Origin: Candidatus Rhodoferax odensensis
GTDB lineage: Bacteria > Pseudomonadota > Gammaproteobacteria > Burkholderiales > Burkholderiaceae_C
Assembly: GCA_016718405.1 (NCBI GenBank)
Contig: JADKDJ010000042.1
Coordinates: 1-19,177, forward strand
Direction: 5' to 3'
DNA length: 19,177 nucleotides
How positions within the stretch are numbered: the first letter of the stretch is position 1; each line of letters opens with the position of its first letter. Shown here one piece after another: positions 1-9,247 of this stretch. The notes beneath the pieces were generated by a model. That model did no database searches. It saw nothing but the letters and a program-made list of their open reading frames with translations, and had not been told where the DNA came from. The translations under genes were made by a program, and so were the position numbers.

Positions 1-528
1 CGACACCGGCACGATTGTCGACGGCGCGCAAGAAAGTCGACGTGGTGTTGCCCTACGCTGCGCCGCCGGGAGCGACGTGGCCGGCGTGGCCCGCACTGCT
101 GGACGCCGTGCGCAAAGGCCACCGGCGCTGCGCTTGAAGATCATCCCTGGAAACGGGTAGGCTGCGGGACGAACGCCTGATCTTGCAAGCCTGCCGCCTG
201 GCGCTCGAGCTTGCTGGCGCCGACCGCTGTAAAGCCAGCACCGGCAAGACGCCGGTCGGCGCCACGCCCCAGGCGGCGCACTCGTTGCTGGACCGCCATT
301 CTTTCGGACAGCCATGCTGCCGACCGGGTGGGCTTCCAAACCCTCGGGCGGCATTCGCACGGTGGCAGACGCTGCCGGCTACATGGCCCTGTGCGAGGAG
401 TTTCTGGGCACGGCGAGACTGACGCCCGCGCGTTTTCGCATCAGGGCGAGCAGCATCCTGAGCGACATCGGGGCCATCCTCGGTGGCACGGCGCGCCGCT
501 GTGGCCGCACCAGCCCGGCACTTACTGA
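1..528 (+). pseudogene. deoC: Deoxyribose-phosphate aldolase, 3' part, frame-broken as sequenced
   Basis: DeoC cleaves 2-deoxyribose 5-phosphate to acetaldehyde and glyceraldehyde 3-phosphate in deoxynucleoside breakdown. The window starts inside the gene. Pieces in different frames read in family order: a VDVVLPYA segment (about 37-57), the lysine motif KASTGKTPVGATPQAAH (about 232-280), a GFKPSGGIRT motif that needs one extra C removed near 330, and a C-terminal SDIGAILGG segment (about 460-485). Both active-site lysine motifs of the class I aldolase are therefore recognisable. The last frame ends at TGA 526-528, eight bases before the deoA start, so the two genes form an operon. At least four indels are needed to restore the protein. 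The codons look undecayed, which favours sequencing error over a true pseudogene. Confidence 0.8.
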
Positions 529-536
529 GCAGACCC

Positions 537-1894
537 ATGCTGGCGCAGGACACGTCATTCGCTGCAAGCGCGATGGCCTGGGCCTGCGACGCTGCCGCAG
601 ATTGACGCCTTCGTGGCAGGTCTGGTGGACGGTAGCTGGAGCGAGGGCCGAGGCCGCCGCCATGGCCATGGCCGTATTTCTGCAGGGCATAGGCGATGCC
701 GAGACAGTTGACCTGACGCGAGCCATGACACGCTCGGGCACCGTCATGGACTGGGCCAGCTTTCAACCTGGGCGGCCCGATTCTGGACCAACGCTCCACC
801 GGTGGCGTGGGAGACAAGGTCAGCCTGATGCTGGCGCCGATCGTCGCGGCCTGCGGCGGCTTTTGTGCTTATGATTTCCGGGCGCGGCCTGGGCCATACC
901 GGCGGCACGCTTGGCAAATTCAGGCATTATCCCGGTTCGCAGACCGCGCCTGACACGCAGCGCCTGCGCCGGAAGCGCTCTGCGCGACGCAGGCTGCGCC
1001 ATCATCAGCCAGACCACGGAGTTAACGCCAACTGACCGCCGCCTGTACGCCATTCGCGACGTCACCGCCACGGTGGAGTCGCGTGCGCTGATCACCGCCA
1101 GCATTCTGTCCAAACTGGCCGCCGGGCTGCAGGGGCTGGTGATGGACGTGAAGACCGGCAACGGCGCGTTGCGGCCGCGCGCAGCATGGCCCTGCAGTTT
1201 GGCGCAGTCGCGCTGGTAAAGGTGGCCAACGGCGCCGGGCTCCCCACCCGCGCCTGGATTACCGACGCCAGACCAGGTGCTGGGCGATGCCTGTTTTAAC
1301 TGGCGGTCGGAGAATGGCGAGGCGGTAGCCCGCTGCAAGGTGTGCAGCGCGAAGGCCCAGGCTGCCTGGAAGTCACGCGCACACTGAGCGCCGAGCTGCT
1401 GCTGATCGGCAGCCTGGCAGGCGACGCAGCGCAGGCGCTGCGCAGCGCGTGGACGCGGCGCTGGACGGCGGCGCTGCGCTGGAGCGTTTTGCCGCATGAG
1501 GTGGCCGCGCTGGAGCTGGCCCGAGCGACTTTGCCAAGCGCACCGCGCACTACTACCTGCCCAACGCTCCTACGCAAATGCCGGTACTCGCGCCACGGGC
1601 TGGCTGGGTCGGCACGATGGCCACGCGCGACATCAGGCTGCTGGTTATCGAACTCGGTGGCGGCCGGCGCCGGAGCTGGCGACCAGGTGGACCTACGCGT
1701 GGGCTTGACGCAACTGGTGCACATCCGAGGCGGCGCGTCCGGGAGAGCGCGAAAGCCAGGAATCGCCAGCGCTGGTGCACGCGGCGGGCCAGCGCCGCAC
1801 AACAGGCTGCCGCGCGCCTGCAGTCCCTGATTGGCATCTGCGACGGCGCACCTGCGGCAGCGCCGCTTTGCTGATTCAGCGCCTGGGAGGCTGA
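537..1894 (+). pseudogene. deoA: Thymidine phosphorylase, frame-broken as sequenced
   Basis: DeoA converts thymidine and phosphate to thymine and deoxyribose 1-phosphate. It is cytosolic and works just upstream of DeoC. The start is ATG 537, soon after the deoC stop. Recognisable pieces in order are an N-terminal helical part with AMAVFLQG (about 660-690) and VDLTRAMTRSGTVMDW (about 708-755), the phosphate-binding STGGVGDKVSLMLAPIVAACGG stretch (about 798-860), GRGLGHTGGT (about 879-912), SQTTELTPTDRRLYAIRDVTATVESR (about 1006-1083) and GLVMDVKTGNGAL (about 1135-1170). The C-terminal domain includes LPNAP, APRAGWVGTMATRDI and VDLRVGLTQLVHI (about 1555-1725). The natural end is probably TGA 1892-1894 after an LIQRLGG tail. 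The total length fits the usual 430-440 residues. At least six frame changes are needed, and some local sequence looks wrong as well as shifted. Confidence 0.83.
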
Positions 1895-1899
1895 CTTGG

Positions 1900-2705
1900 C
1901 GGACGTCGGGCGCTGGCTTATCCCAAGCAGGTGCGACCGCGGGGGCCACCGACCCGGCAAACCGGGGGCCATTCGTGTTTGACGATGGCAAGACATCCAA
2001 GAGTCACTGTTCTTCTCGCTGGATCAAGCTGCGAAGCCGCGTGAACAAGGCTGACTTCCCGATGCGCTGGGTGGACTGCCTAAACCATGATGGCATTTTT
2101 GCTGCTGGTGCCGTCACCGCGCCATCTGGCGATGGTCTGACCCTTGGCAGGGGCTCGCTGGTGCGGTTTTGCCACCGCCATCTGCCGCACAGCCACGCTG
2201 ACGGCGGTGGGATCCAACCGCCGTGGTGGCGCTGCGACGAGTTCCAGGCTGCCCCCGACGGTGATCGTCTCACGGTGCTGCTGGCCGAACAGCGCCGACT
2301 ACGTGCGATGCCAGCGCCGACACACGCTTGACGTGTTGCTGGTGGACGGTTTTACGATCGCTGACGGCCAGGCCCCAGTTGTGCCGCGGCAGCCTTCTCT
2401 ACGACGACTGCTACCGCGCCCTCGACGCTCAAGGCGTTGCTGGTGGTCAACCTGCATCACGACCACCCCGAGCATGCGCTGTATATATGTCGCGCATTCG
2501 GCAAAGCTTTGGCGCGGGCGTGTTCGAGCTGGCCTCGCAAGAGAAAAGCAACAGCGTGGTGTTTGCCCTGCAAAGACAGCCGCATCGACATCGCACCTGC
2601 GCGCCTGTGACGTCTCGCACTGCGAAGCGCCGAGTTACTGCATCAACTCCAAGCCCGGAATTCGACCGGCTGACCTGGCGTGCGCTAAGCCTTGCTGGGC
2701 CCTGA
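1900..2705 (+). pseudogene. Spermidine-synthase-like methyltransferase-fold protein, frame-broken
   Basis: This resembles the short spermidine-synthase-like proteins common in Burkholderiales, which have a Rossmann methyltransferase fold. Their substrate is not firmly known, so I do not claim polyamine synthesis. Frames spliced in order give FVFDDGKT (about 1974-1998), QSRVNKADFP, MMAFLLLVPSPRHLAM (about 2087-2135), a glycine-rich SAM-type loop followed by SLVRFCHRHLPHS (about 2152-2200), RDEFQ..PDGDRLTVLLA (about 2235-2288), LDVLLVDGF (about 2328-2355), YDDCYRAL (about 2400-2425), and SRIRQSFGAGVFELASQEKSNSVVFA (about 2489-2570). The last frame ends at TGA 2703-2705. The start is unclear. 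At least seven frame changes are present. The 3' end overlaps the end of the opposing GGDEF gene by about 20 bases. Confidence 0.68.
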
Positions 2706-4943
2706 GGACACGCATCCTTTGCCAGCCGCTGCTTGGCGCGGTACATCGCGGCATCGGCCTGGGCCAGCAAGCCCTCGCGGTCATGGGCGTGGCGCGGGAA
2801 CAGCGCAATACCAATGCTGCAAGACACGCCAATGGCCTGGCCACTCCCCACTTGAGCGGCTCCTGGAACGGCCCGCCAGCACAGCCCTGCGCCACTTACC
2901 CTGGCGTACGTCGTCATCACTGCCAACCGCTTGCAGCAGAATCACAAACTCGTCGCCGCCCAGGGCGCTGCCGCGATGTCCCTTTCACCGGATCTTGCTC
3001 TGCATGCGCTCGGCAGCAACGCCATGCAGCACCGCGTCGCCCGCGTGGTGACCAAACCAATCGTTGATCGGTTTGAAGCCGTCCAGGTCCACACAAACAA
3101 CAGCGCCACCACGCTGACCCCGGCGCCCTGCGCGGGCAGGGCACGATCAAGCCGCTCATGCAGCGGCGTGCGGTTGGGCAAACCGGTGAGCACATCAAAG
3201 GTGGCACGCCGCCACGGCTCTTCTTCCGAGCGCTTGCGCTCGGTAGTGTCGGTGTAGTTACCAACATAGCGCGTCGCCGATCGACGGGTCGCGCACGGCT
3301 GTGACAATTTGTAACACCAGGAACGCAACGCCTTCCTTGTTGCGGTTCCAGATGTCGCCACCTACCGCCACGTTGTCCAGGATGGCGCGCCCCGTTCACT
3401 CGTAGAAGGCGGCGTCGTGCCGATTGGAGCGCCACAAACTCGGGCGCTGCCCCAACGCCTCGCGAACCCTCGCGGAACCGGTCACCGCCGCGGCGGCGGG
3501 ATTCATCATGACAAGGCGCCAGGCATCCGCGTCGGTAACCACCACCAGTTGCGCAATGTTTTTCCGAAAATCGCCTGCGCCATGCGCCCGTCCGATCTCG
3601 CCTGGCGCAGCCCCGTGATATCGGAAGAACGACACCGCGCCACCTTACACTGACCGGCTAAATGAGCACCCCCACCAGGGGCGGCTGCTCATACGCAAGC
3701 ACCCCTTGTCCCCATCAGCTCCGGCACCGGATTACGATCGCGCGGTCCACGAACAAGCCGCCCCGTTGCACCGCGCCGGTGCACCGATGATACCGGGGAC
3801 TTAACACCGTCCTCGCCGATCCAAGTGCCACGCCGCGAGACCCAGGCAGGCCCCAGCTCACGACAGTGCGTTTCGCCAAGAATGCGCTCATGCCGCGTTC
3901 CAACTTTTGCGCGTTGCCATCCGGGCCAGAAAGCACCACGCCGTCAGCCGCGGCCGCCAGTACGGCGCAACCGCTGCCTCGCTGCTGGCGAGCAGCAACG
4001 CAGCCTCGCGGCGCCGTTGCAGGGGCGCAGGACAAGTAGTACAACAACTACGCCAAGGCCGCTGACATCAGGCAAGCCCCAGATATCAGAGCGCTGATCT
4101 CCAGAGAAGTCTGACGCTTGGCGGGCGGGCCCGGATCCTGGCGACCACCACCACCAGGGGCGGCAGCGCGAACCGCAAACGCCATGATCGTATTCCACAC
4201 CATCGAGCGGCGAGACATGAAGATTCCAGCACGCCCTTACGGCTCGCTGAGAAACGGCGCCATCTGCATCGGCGCCGGGCGCGAAACCTTTCAGCGCTGG
4301 CAGATCGCGCGATCAGCTGACCAGCGCGCCGTCCAGGTTGAACAGCCCACCACGGTATCCGGTGAGAACCGCAAACGCACCAAACTCGGTCAAACGAGGC
4401 TTGCGTCACAGACAAAACAAACACCGTGAAAACTGCCGTAAGACGATACCGGTCGCACCAGGGGGAGCGACAGACGTTGCGTCACTCGCCCGAGCACCGG
4501 CTCATCGACCAAGAATTGGTCTGCGGCGCCATCGGCGAAGACACCCGAAGAAGCTGCGGTCGCCCAGGTACATACCGCCGGTTTAGCGCCTGGCGTGTCG
4601 GCAGTAGGCCAGCAAGCCGGCGCGGTCCTCCGCACCACTTGCAGATCACGGTCAGCCAGCGGCCCGCGCCGGCGCAGCAGGTCGATGGTGGTCAAGCGAA
4701 TTGGGGTCGACTTGGCAAGCGGCGGCAGCAAAACCAGCAGCACGTCATCGAGCCTGCAGGCGCGAGTCAGTGGTGGCGGAGACCTGCGCCAGGCTTTGCA
4801 GATCGCCACCAAACGCCTCCAGGCGGCTATGCTGCTGGCGCCGTCCTTCCCCACTGCGCCACGGCGACCAATCCGACTGTCACAATACCCAGGCCAGCCA
4901 CAGTGCGCGGCCGCCAAGACTGCGGGGACATCAGCCGCGACAT
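2685..4943 (-). pseudogene. Membrane sensor with PAS and GGDEF domains (probable diguanylate cyclase), frame-broken
   Basis: This is probably a membrane-anchored diguanylate cyclase making cyclic di-GMP. Reading down the minus strand, a likely start at 4943 gives a short N-terminus and a first membrane helix (VAGLGIVTVGLVAVAQW, about 4850-4905). A sensor region follows with a Cache-like ring, including FLVDEPVLGRVTQRLSLPLVRPV (about 4447-4520), then a second helix rich in V and L (about 4030-4095). Next comes a PAS domain with FRKNIAQLVVVTDADAWRLVMMNPAAAAVTG (about 3475-3570) and its PAC end YVGNYTDTTERKRSEEE (about 3225-3275). The GGDEF domain holds FDVLTGLPNRT (about 3170-3200), an intact LGGDEF motif (2946-2963), SCSIGIALFPRH (about 2795-2830) and ADAAMYRAKQ (about 2735-2765). 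One frame then gives GKGCVSSGPSKA and stops at TAG 2685-2687. The intact GGDEF motif suggests catalysis. The Cache assignment is inference from a few motifs. At least ten frame changes are needed. Confidence 0.72.
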
Positions 4944-5021
4944 CAGGCAAACCCCCCGGTGTTCCCCGCCAACGCAGGGACGCGACCATCCAGCGGGAAT
5001 CTGAAGCCCCCTGCAGGGCAC

Positions 5022-5678
5022 CTACGATTGAGCGCAGCGAGCCAAGGTCAGATCAATCGCACGCCAGTCTTGGACTGCAACTCCTCGCGGGTCACTCCGG
5101 GTGCCACTCACCACCTTGAGGCCGTGCGGTATAAAGCCCATCACGGCCAGGTCGGTGATGATGCGGTCAACCACACCCACGCCGGTCAGTGGCAGGTGCG
5201 CGGGCGGGATCTTCAGGTCAATGGTCCCGTCCTTCTTCTTGGCCACGTGTTCCATCAGCACCACCACGTTCTTGACGCCGGCCACCAGATCCATGGCACC
5301 GCCCATGCCTTGACCATCTTGCCCGGAATCATCCAGTTGGCCAGGTCACCGTGTTCGCTGACTGGCATGGCGCCAGGATCGACAGGTTGATCTTGCCGCC
5401 GCGAATCATGGCAAAACTCTCGTGGCTGCCAAAATGCTGGAACCCTTTGCGTGGTGACGGTTTGCTTGCACCGGCATTGATGAGGTCGGCGTCGACCCGG
5501 TCTTCAGTCGGGAACAGGCCGCCAAAGGCATGCCGTTTTCGCTTTGCAGCCAGACTTCAATGTCCTTGGGCACGTAGTTCGCCACCAGCGTGGGAATGCC
5601 GATACCCAGGTTGACGTAATAGCCGTCTTGCAGCTCTTGCGCGGCGCGTGCCGCCATTTGGTCTTGAGTCCAGGCCAT
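5022..5678 (-). pseudogene. scoB: 3-oxoacid CoA-transferase subunit B, frame-broken as sequenced
   Basis: This is the beta subunit of a succinyl-CoA:3-ketoacid CoA-transferase, which moves CoA between succinyl-CoA and acetoacetate or another 3-oxoacid. The start is ATG 5678 in MAWTQDQMAARAAQELQDG, with a strong AAGGAG ribosome site a few bases upstream. A longer frame starting at TTG 5684 overlaps that site and is less likely. Residues 24 on read YVNLGIGIPTLVANYVP, and the SENG motif that carries the active-site glutamate in this family is present (about 5525-5545). The distal part reads AMDLVAGVKNVVVLMEHVAKK (about 5230-5300) and GVGVVDRIITDLAV (about 5148-5190). The stop is TAG 5022-5024. 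The restored length of about 218 residues fits the family. At least three indels lie between the parts. It follows scoA with a gap of about 55 bases, as a two-gene operon. Confidence 0.85.
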
Positions 5679-5734
5679 GATCAAACTCCTTTTCTATTCA
5701 GTTGAGGACAGAGCTGAAGGTCTGTCCCGCAATG

Positions 5735-6435
5735 TCATTTGGATTCAGTAATGGTTCTCTTCTCAATGCGCTTCTCAGGATTGGCGTTGAGGACAATGCG
5801 GTGGACGTAAATTCCCGGTAAGTGCACCGAGTCGGGCTCCATGGCACCGGTCTCGACAATCTCTTCCACCTCGACAATCGTGATACGCCCGGCCATGGCC
5901 ACCGCGGGGGTTGAAGTTGCGCGCGGTGTAGCGAAACTGCAGGTTGCCGACTTGTCGGCCCGGTGCGCCTTGACCAGCGACACTTCGGGGCAACAAACCG
6001 CGCTCCATCACGTAGGTCTCGCCGTCGAATACACGCAGTTCCTTGCCTTCGGCCACGATCGTGCCAACGCCGGTCTTGGTACCGAACGCCGGGATGCCAG
6101 CGCCACCAGCGCGCAGCTTCTCGGCCAAGGTTCCTGTGGCGTGAACTCCAGTTGCAACTCGCCCGCCAGGTACTGGCGCTCGAACTCCTTGTTCTCGCCA
6201 ACGTAGCTGGAAATCATCTTTTTGATCTGGCGGGTCTCTAACAGCTTGCAGACCAAAACCGTCGACGCCAGCGTTATTGGGAAATCACCGTGAGGTCCTT
6301 CACACCGGAGTCGCGCAGCGCATCAATCAGCGCTTCGGGAATGCCGCACAGGCCAAAGCCGCCAACGGCCATCAGTTGACCATCCTGCACCACACCTTCA
6401 AGCGCCTTGGCGGCGCTGGGGTAAATCTTGTTCAC
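5735..6435 (-). pseudogene. scoA: 3-oxoacid CoA-transferase subunit A, frame-broken as sequenced
   Basis: This is the alpha subunit of the same CoA-transferase. The start is GTG 6435 (first residues MNKIYPSAAKALEG), preceded by an AAAGGAGA ribosome site. Family segments in order are GVVQDGQLMAVGGFGLCGIPEALIDALRD (spread over frames, about 6310-6400), LLETRQIKKMISSYVGENKEFERQYLAGELQLEFTPQ (about 6130-6245), LAEKLRAGGAGIPAFGTKTGVGTIVAEGKE (about 6035-6130), FDGETYVMERGL, and the C-terminus AMAGRITIVEVEEIVETGAMEPDSVHLPGIYVHRIV (about 5790-5900). The stop is TGA at 5735-5737. The restored length of about 233 residues is normal. At least three indels break the frame. It is transcribed away from the PAS-LuxR regulator gene, which is a plausible regulator. 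Confidence 0.87.
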
Positions 6436-6477
6436 GTATCAATCTCCTTTGAAGAATCGATTGCCGTACGATACTAC

Positions 6478-6503
6478 CTAAGAAGCTACGTGGTACTTCT
6501 TAG
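6478..6503. promoter_or_regulatory. Inverted repeat between scoA and the PAS-LuxR regulator, candidate operator
   Basis: Perfect 8-base arms CTAAGAAG (6478-6485) and CTTCTTAG (6496-6503) flank a 10-base spacer. Allowing small gaps, the match extends outward and inward to about 12 bases per arm. It sits in the roughly 100-base gap between two divergent genes, 43 bases upstream of the scoA start and 31 bases upstream of the regulator start. That is a typical place for an operator recognised by a dimeric regulator. The binding protein is not known; the adjacent LuxR-type protein is the obvious candidate. Confidence 0.5.
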
Positions 6504-6533
6504 TGGCCAACCCTAAGACTCCACCCTCTTCAC

Positions 6534-7003
6534 ATGATCGACAGCATCGACTATCGCCTGGCATTTGAGCTTTGGTGGGACTGGCCCTGTCTAGCAACCG
6601 CACCATGGTTGACTGCAACCGGCGCCTGTGCGACATGTTCGGTGCCTCGCGCGAGCTGTTGGTGGGCCAGTCGTTTCAGCTGCTCTACCCCAGCGCCGAC
6701 GAATACGAGCGCACCGGCGCACGCATCGCCCCATTTTGAACCGCAGCGCACCCTACGCAGACGACCGCATCATGAAGCGCGCCAGCGGCGAGGACGTTTT
6801 GGTGCCATGTGACCGGGCGCGCCCTCAACCCCACCACGCCGCATGAAGCCGGTATCTGGACCTTCGAGGATCTGTCCTCGCGCCGCCCGGTCAAGGCCGA
6901 ACTGACCCCACGCGAGCGCGAGGTGGCCGCGCACCTGATGGACGGCCTGACCAGCAGGAAATCGGCAAGGCCCTGACTGTCAGCCACCGCACCGTGGAAA
7001 TGA
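6534..7003 (+). pseudogene. PAS domain LuxR-type transcriptional regulator, frame-broken and cut short
   Basis: This is a DNA-binding regulator with an N-terminal PAS sensor. The start is ATG 6534. Spliced frames give MIDSIDYRLAFEL, then GLALSSNRTMVDCNRRLCDMFGASRELLVG (about 6578-6668), SFQLLYPSADEYERTGARIAP (about 6672-6735), RIMKRASGE, GIWTFEDLSSRRPVKAELTPREREVAAHLMDGL (about 6852-6951), and after a missing A the LuxR helix-turn-helix core GKALTVSHRTVEM (about 6964-7003). The PAS domain may bind a ligand such as an acyl-CoA or aromatic compound, but nothing in the sequence identifies it. The recognition helix normally continues another 30 or so residues. Here the similarity ends at 7003, 18 bases before the stop of the opposing VOC gene. 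It lies divergent from scoAB and so may control it. Confidence 0.72.
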
Positions 7004-7020
7004 GCGCAGCGGTGGACTGT

Positions 7021-7408
7021 TCACTGCCCTTGCGGCGGTTGCCACAGCTCGACCTTGTTTCCCTCCGGATCCATGACCCAGGCAAACTTTCCATACTCGG
7101 ATTCGTCAATCTTCTCGAGCACGTTGCAGCCTTCTTCCTTCAAGACGTTGACCATGGCGTGAAGGTCCTCCACGCGGTAGTTGATCATGAAGGAAGCGGT
7201 GCTCGGTGCAAACTGCTCGCCTTCCTGCGAGCCGATCGACCAGATCGTCGTGCCCCCAACCGGCTTGCCCTCGGAGTCGGCCCAAGTGAAGGCCGCGCCG
7301 CCCCAAACCTGGACATCAATTCCCAAATGCCGCTTGCATACCACGCCTGCAAAGACGGCGCGTCCTTGGCCTTGAAAAGATGCCGCCGATACCTGGGACT
7401 CGTTTCAT
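7021..7408 (-). CDS. VOC (glyoxalase/bleomycin-resistance fold) family protein, two frameshifts
   Basis: This is a small vicinal-oxygen-chelate fold protein of about 130 residues. The start is ATG 7408 (MKRVPGIGGI) after a GGAGGT ribosome site. The first part, FKAKDAPSLQAWYA, is reached by adding one base to a T run near 7377-7380. A second one-base loss near 7345 leads to RHLGIDVQVWGGAAFTWADSEGKPVGGTTIW. The remainder is intact: FMINYRVEDLHAMVNVLKEEGCNVLEKIDESEYGKFAWVMDPEGNKVELWQPP. The DPEGNKVELW motif carries the C-terminal metal-ligand glutamate of the family. Such proteins are often annotated as lactoylglutathione lyase-like, but the substrate cannot be told. Both shifts look like single missing bases, one in a homopolymer. 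Confidence 0.8.
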
Positions 7409-7573
7409 GGGACCTCCGATGTGCGGTGCGGGGGTGGGACAGGAACAGCGCGGTTTTCGCGCCAGACAAGGTGGAGTTTAGTGGTCAGCGCGGCTTTGCG
7501 CGGCGCTCTCCTCAATGAGACCATTGCCACCAGGCGCATCGCCAAACCGGGTTGAACCCACGCTGGCAAAGGG
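7409..7573. other. Intergenic stretch with no recognised gene
   Basis: I see no protein with family features on either strand between the VOC start and the GNAT stop. The VOC ribosome site lies at the left edge. No clear terminator hairpin with a T run is visible. Confidence 0.5.
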
Positions 7574-8080
7574 TCAGGCCGAACGCCGCAAATTGAAGAC
7601 GAGGTCGCCACTGTCAAAGCTCAACAGCGGCGGTGCGCCAGTTCTGACCTCGGTGTAGCCGCTGCGCCGCAACAGGGACTGGCATCTGACGTTGGTGGGG
7701 ACGGTCGTAGCCCAAAGATTGCGCACCCCGCACCTCCTGTCAATTTCCTCATGCAACCAAGCAAGCGCTTCCAGTGCATAGCCGCGTCCCCAGTGAGGCG
7801 GGCCGAAAAGAAAGGCCACTTCCGCGCTCGAGTCGTTGACGGTTGCCTCGACGCGACCGAGCATCGCGCCGCTACTGTGTTCCCGCACGAGGAAGTTGAG
7901 CCAAAGCTGCGCGTCATTCGCTTGGCTTGGGCCACGCAGGGCTCGTTCGCGGTCCAGCACAAAGTCGTGCAAAGTGGGAACCCCGCCGATGTACTCATAG
8001 ACCGCCGGATGCCTGAGCTCAGTGGCGAGCTCCGCCAAATGGTCGCTGCGCAGTTGTTCGATGAGAAGACGAGAAGCCAT
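7574..8080 (-). CDS. GNAT family N-acetyltransferase
   Basis: This protein of about 168 residues resembles the RimJ/RimL-type acetyltransferases, which transfer acetyl from acetyl-CoA to an amine, either a protein N-terminus or a small molecule. The start chosen is ATG 8080 (MASRLLIEQLRSDHLAEL), because family similarity starts there. The frame stays open upstream to 8560, but that part resembles nothing. RHPAVYEYIGG follows near residue 23. The acetyl-CoA binding motif A is visible as FGPPHWGRGYALEALAWL, with the R/Q-x-x-G-x-G/A pattern, and ATTVPTNVRCQSLLRRSGY forms the conserved C-terminal part. The frame is unbroken, unlike its neighbours. The ribosome site is weak. The substrate is unknown. 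Confidence 0.83.
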   Translation of the reverse strand: MASRLLIEQLRSDHLAELATELRHPAVYEYIGGVPTLHDFVLDRERALRGPSQANDAQLWLNFLVREHSSGAMLGRVEATVNDSSAEVAFLFGPPHWGRGYALEALAWLHEEIDRRCGVRNLWATTVPTNVRCQSLLRRSGYTEVRTGAPPLLSFDSGDLVFNLRRSA

Positions 8081-8299
8081 AGTCGTTTCAGTGCTGCCTA
8101 GAGCAGGAAAGGCCCGCTGCACGGGGCCCAAGACCTGGAGGCATAGCGTTTCAAGTTCAGAAAAGCCGCATGGCGTTTCGACTTGCCAGTGTGCCGCATC
8201 TCCGATGCACCCGTTGCGCAGCATAAGGCGGTGACACCGCCATGGCACGGATAATGCCGGTAGACCCAAATCCGACAAACCGTTGAGGCAGAAACCACC

Positions 8300-8872
8300 A
8301 TGACCCGCTACCCCATCCCCGAACTCAAAGACCTGCCCGCCGACATTCAGGAGAAGATCCTCGAAGTACAGGCCAAGGCCGGTTTTGTACCCAATGTGTT
8401 TCTGGCGTTGGCGCGCCGTCCGGCCGAATGGCGCGCCTTCTTTGCGTACCACGACGCCTTGATGCTCAAAGATGACTCTGGCCTCTCCAAGGGCGATCGC
8501 GAAATGATCGTCACCACCACCAGCGCCGCCAACAAGTGCCTGTATTGTGTGGTGGCGCACGGTGCAATACTGCGCATCTACGAAAGAAGGCGCTGGTGGC
8601 CGACCAGGTGGCGGTCAACTACCGCAAGGCCGACATCAGCGAGCGCCAGCGCGCGATGCTGGACTTTGCAATGAAGGTCTGCCAGAAGTCCGACGAGATC
8701 GACGACGCCGACTTTGCCGCGCTGCACGCGCACGGCTTCAGCGATGAAGACGCCTGGGACATTGCCGCCATCACCGCTTTCTTTTGGCCTGTCCAACCGC
8801 ATGGCCAGCTTCAGCGGCATGCAGCCCAACCCCGAGTTCTACCTGATGGGGCGCGTTCCCAAGCAGAAGTAG
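8300..8872 (+). CDS. Peroxidase-related enzyme, AhpD/carboxymuconolactone decarboxylase family, two frameshifts
   Basis: This is an AhpD-like, all-helical protein of about 190 residues, a size typical of the uncharacterised peroxidase-related enzymes. The start is ATG 8300 (MTRYPIPELKDLPADIQEKI), preceded by a GAGG-type ribosome site. The redox motif CLYCVVAH (about 8537-8560) has the CxxC pair plus histidine used by AhpD to reduce peroxide-related partners. FVPNVFLALARRPAEWRAFFAYHDALM precedes it. One A is missing from an A run near 8583, after which KKALVADQVAVNYRKADISERQRAMLDFA follows. One extra T in a T run near 8783 separates ITAFF from GLSNRMASFSGMQPNPEFYLMGRVPKQK. The stop is TAG 8870-8872. 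Both shifts are homopolymer length errors, so the gene is probably intact in the organism. Confidence 0.86.
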
Positions 8873-8896
8873 CCAACGCGCTCGCGAGCCCCGCGC

Positions 8897-9247
8897 CTAG
8901 AGTTCTCCAAAGGCAACCAGGGACAGCACGTCGGGCTCCAACAAATCGTCCAAGGGTGGCGCAGTGGCCACGCGCAGGGCCTGCAGGCCAAGGGCGGCGG
9001 CGATGACGACCGCCACAAGACCCCACCGAAGTGGCTTGGACTGCCAGCCGCCGCCCAAAACCCCAACCGGCCCGGCACTGACCTGGCGCGCGGCCGCCGC
9101 GCGCAGTTCCCACTGCGCCAAGACCCGGTCCTCCAAGGCTTGCAAGCGCGTGCCATCGCCTTGCGCCAGCGCACTGCGCAGGGCCACACGCAATCCTGCG
9201 TCCGAGTCGTCTTGAGGGCCGTGGTGCGTTGATTGATCCGTGCTCAT
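8897..9247 (-). CDS. Small single-pass membrane protein, probable anti-sigma factor
   Basis: This 116-residue protein has a charged N-terminal half (residues 1-50, cytosolic by inference), one membrane helix at about residues 74-92 (LRWGLVAVVIAAALGLQAL) and a short acidic tail. Its ATG overlaps the sigma factor stop as ATGA at 9244-9247, so translation is coupled. That overlap, the topology and the position after an ECF sigma gene suggest an anti-sigma factor, perhaps of the DUF3619 kind found in Burkholderiales sigma operons. I see no HxxxCxxC zinc motif, so it is not a classical ZAS-type anti-sigma. The stop is TAG 8897-8899. The gene is expressed as the last of a five-gene minus-strand run. 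Confidence 0.65.
   Translation of the reverse strand: MSTDQSTHHGPQDDSDAGLRVALRSALAQGDGTRLQALEDRVLAQWELRAAAARQVSAGPVGVLGGGWQSKPLRWGLVAVVIAAALGLQALRVATAPPLDDLLEPDVLSLVAFGEL

Noticed and set aside
53..817. 254-codon minus-strand frame across deoC and deoA
   Set aside because: The plus strand carries the deoC and deoA motifs here. The minus frame is a GC-rich shadow.
8081..8560. Upstream extension of the GNAT frame to 8560
   Set aside because: The extension overlaps the start of the CxxC enzyme gene on the other strand and resembles no family. Similarity begins at MASRLLIEQL. The stretch 8081-8299 appears to be plain intergenic DNA.
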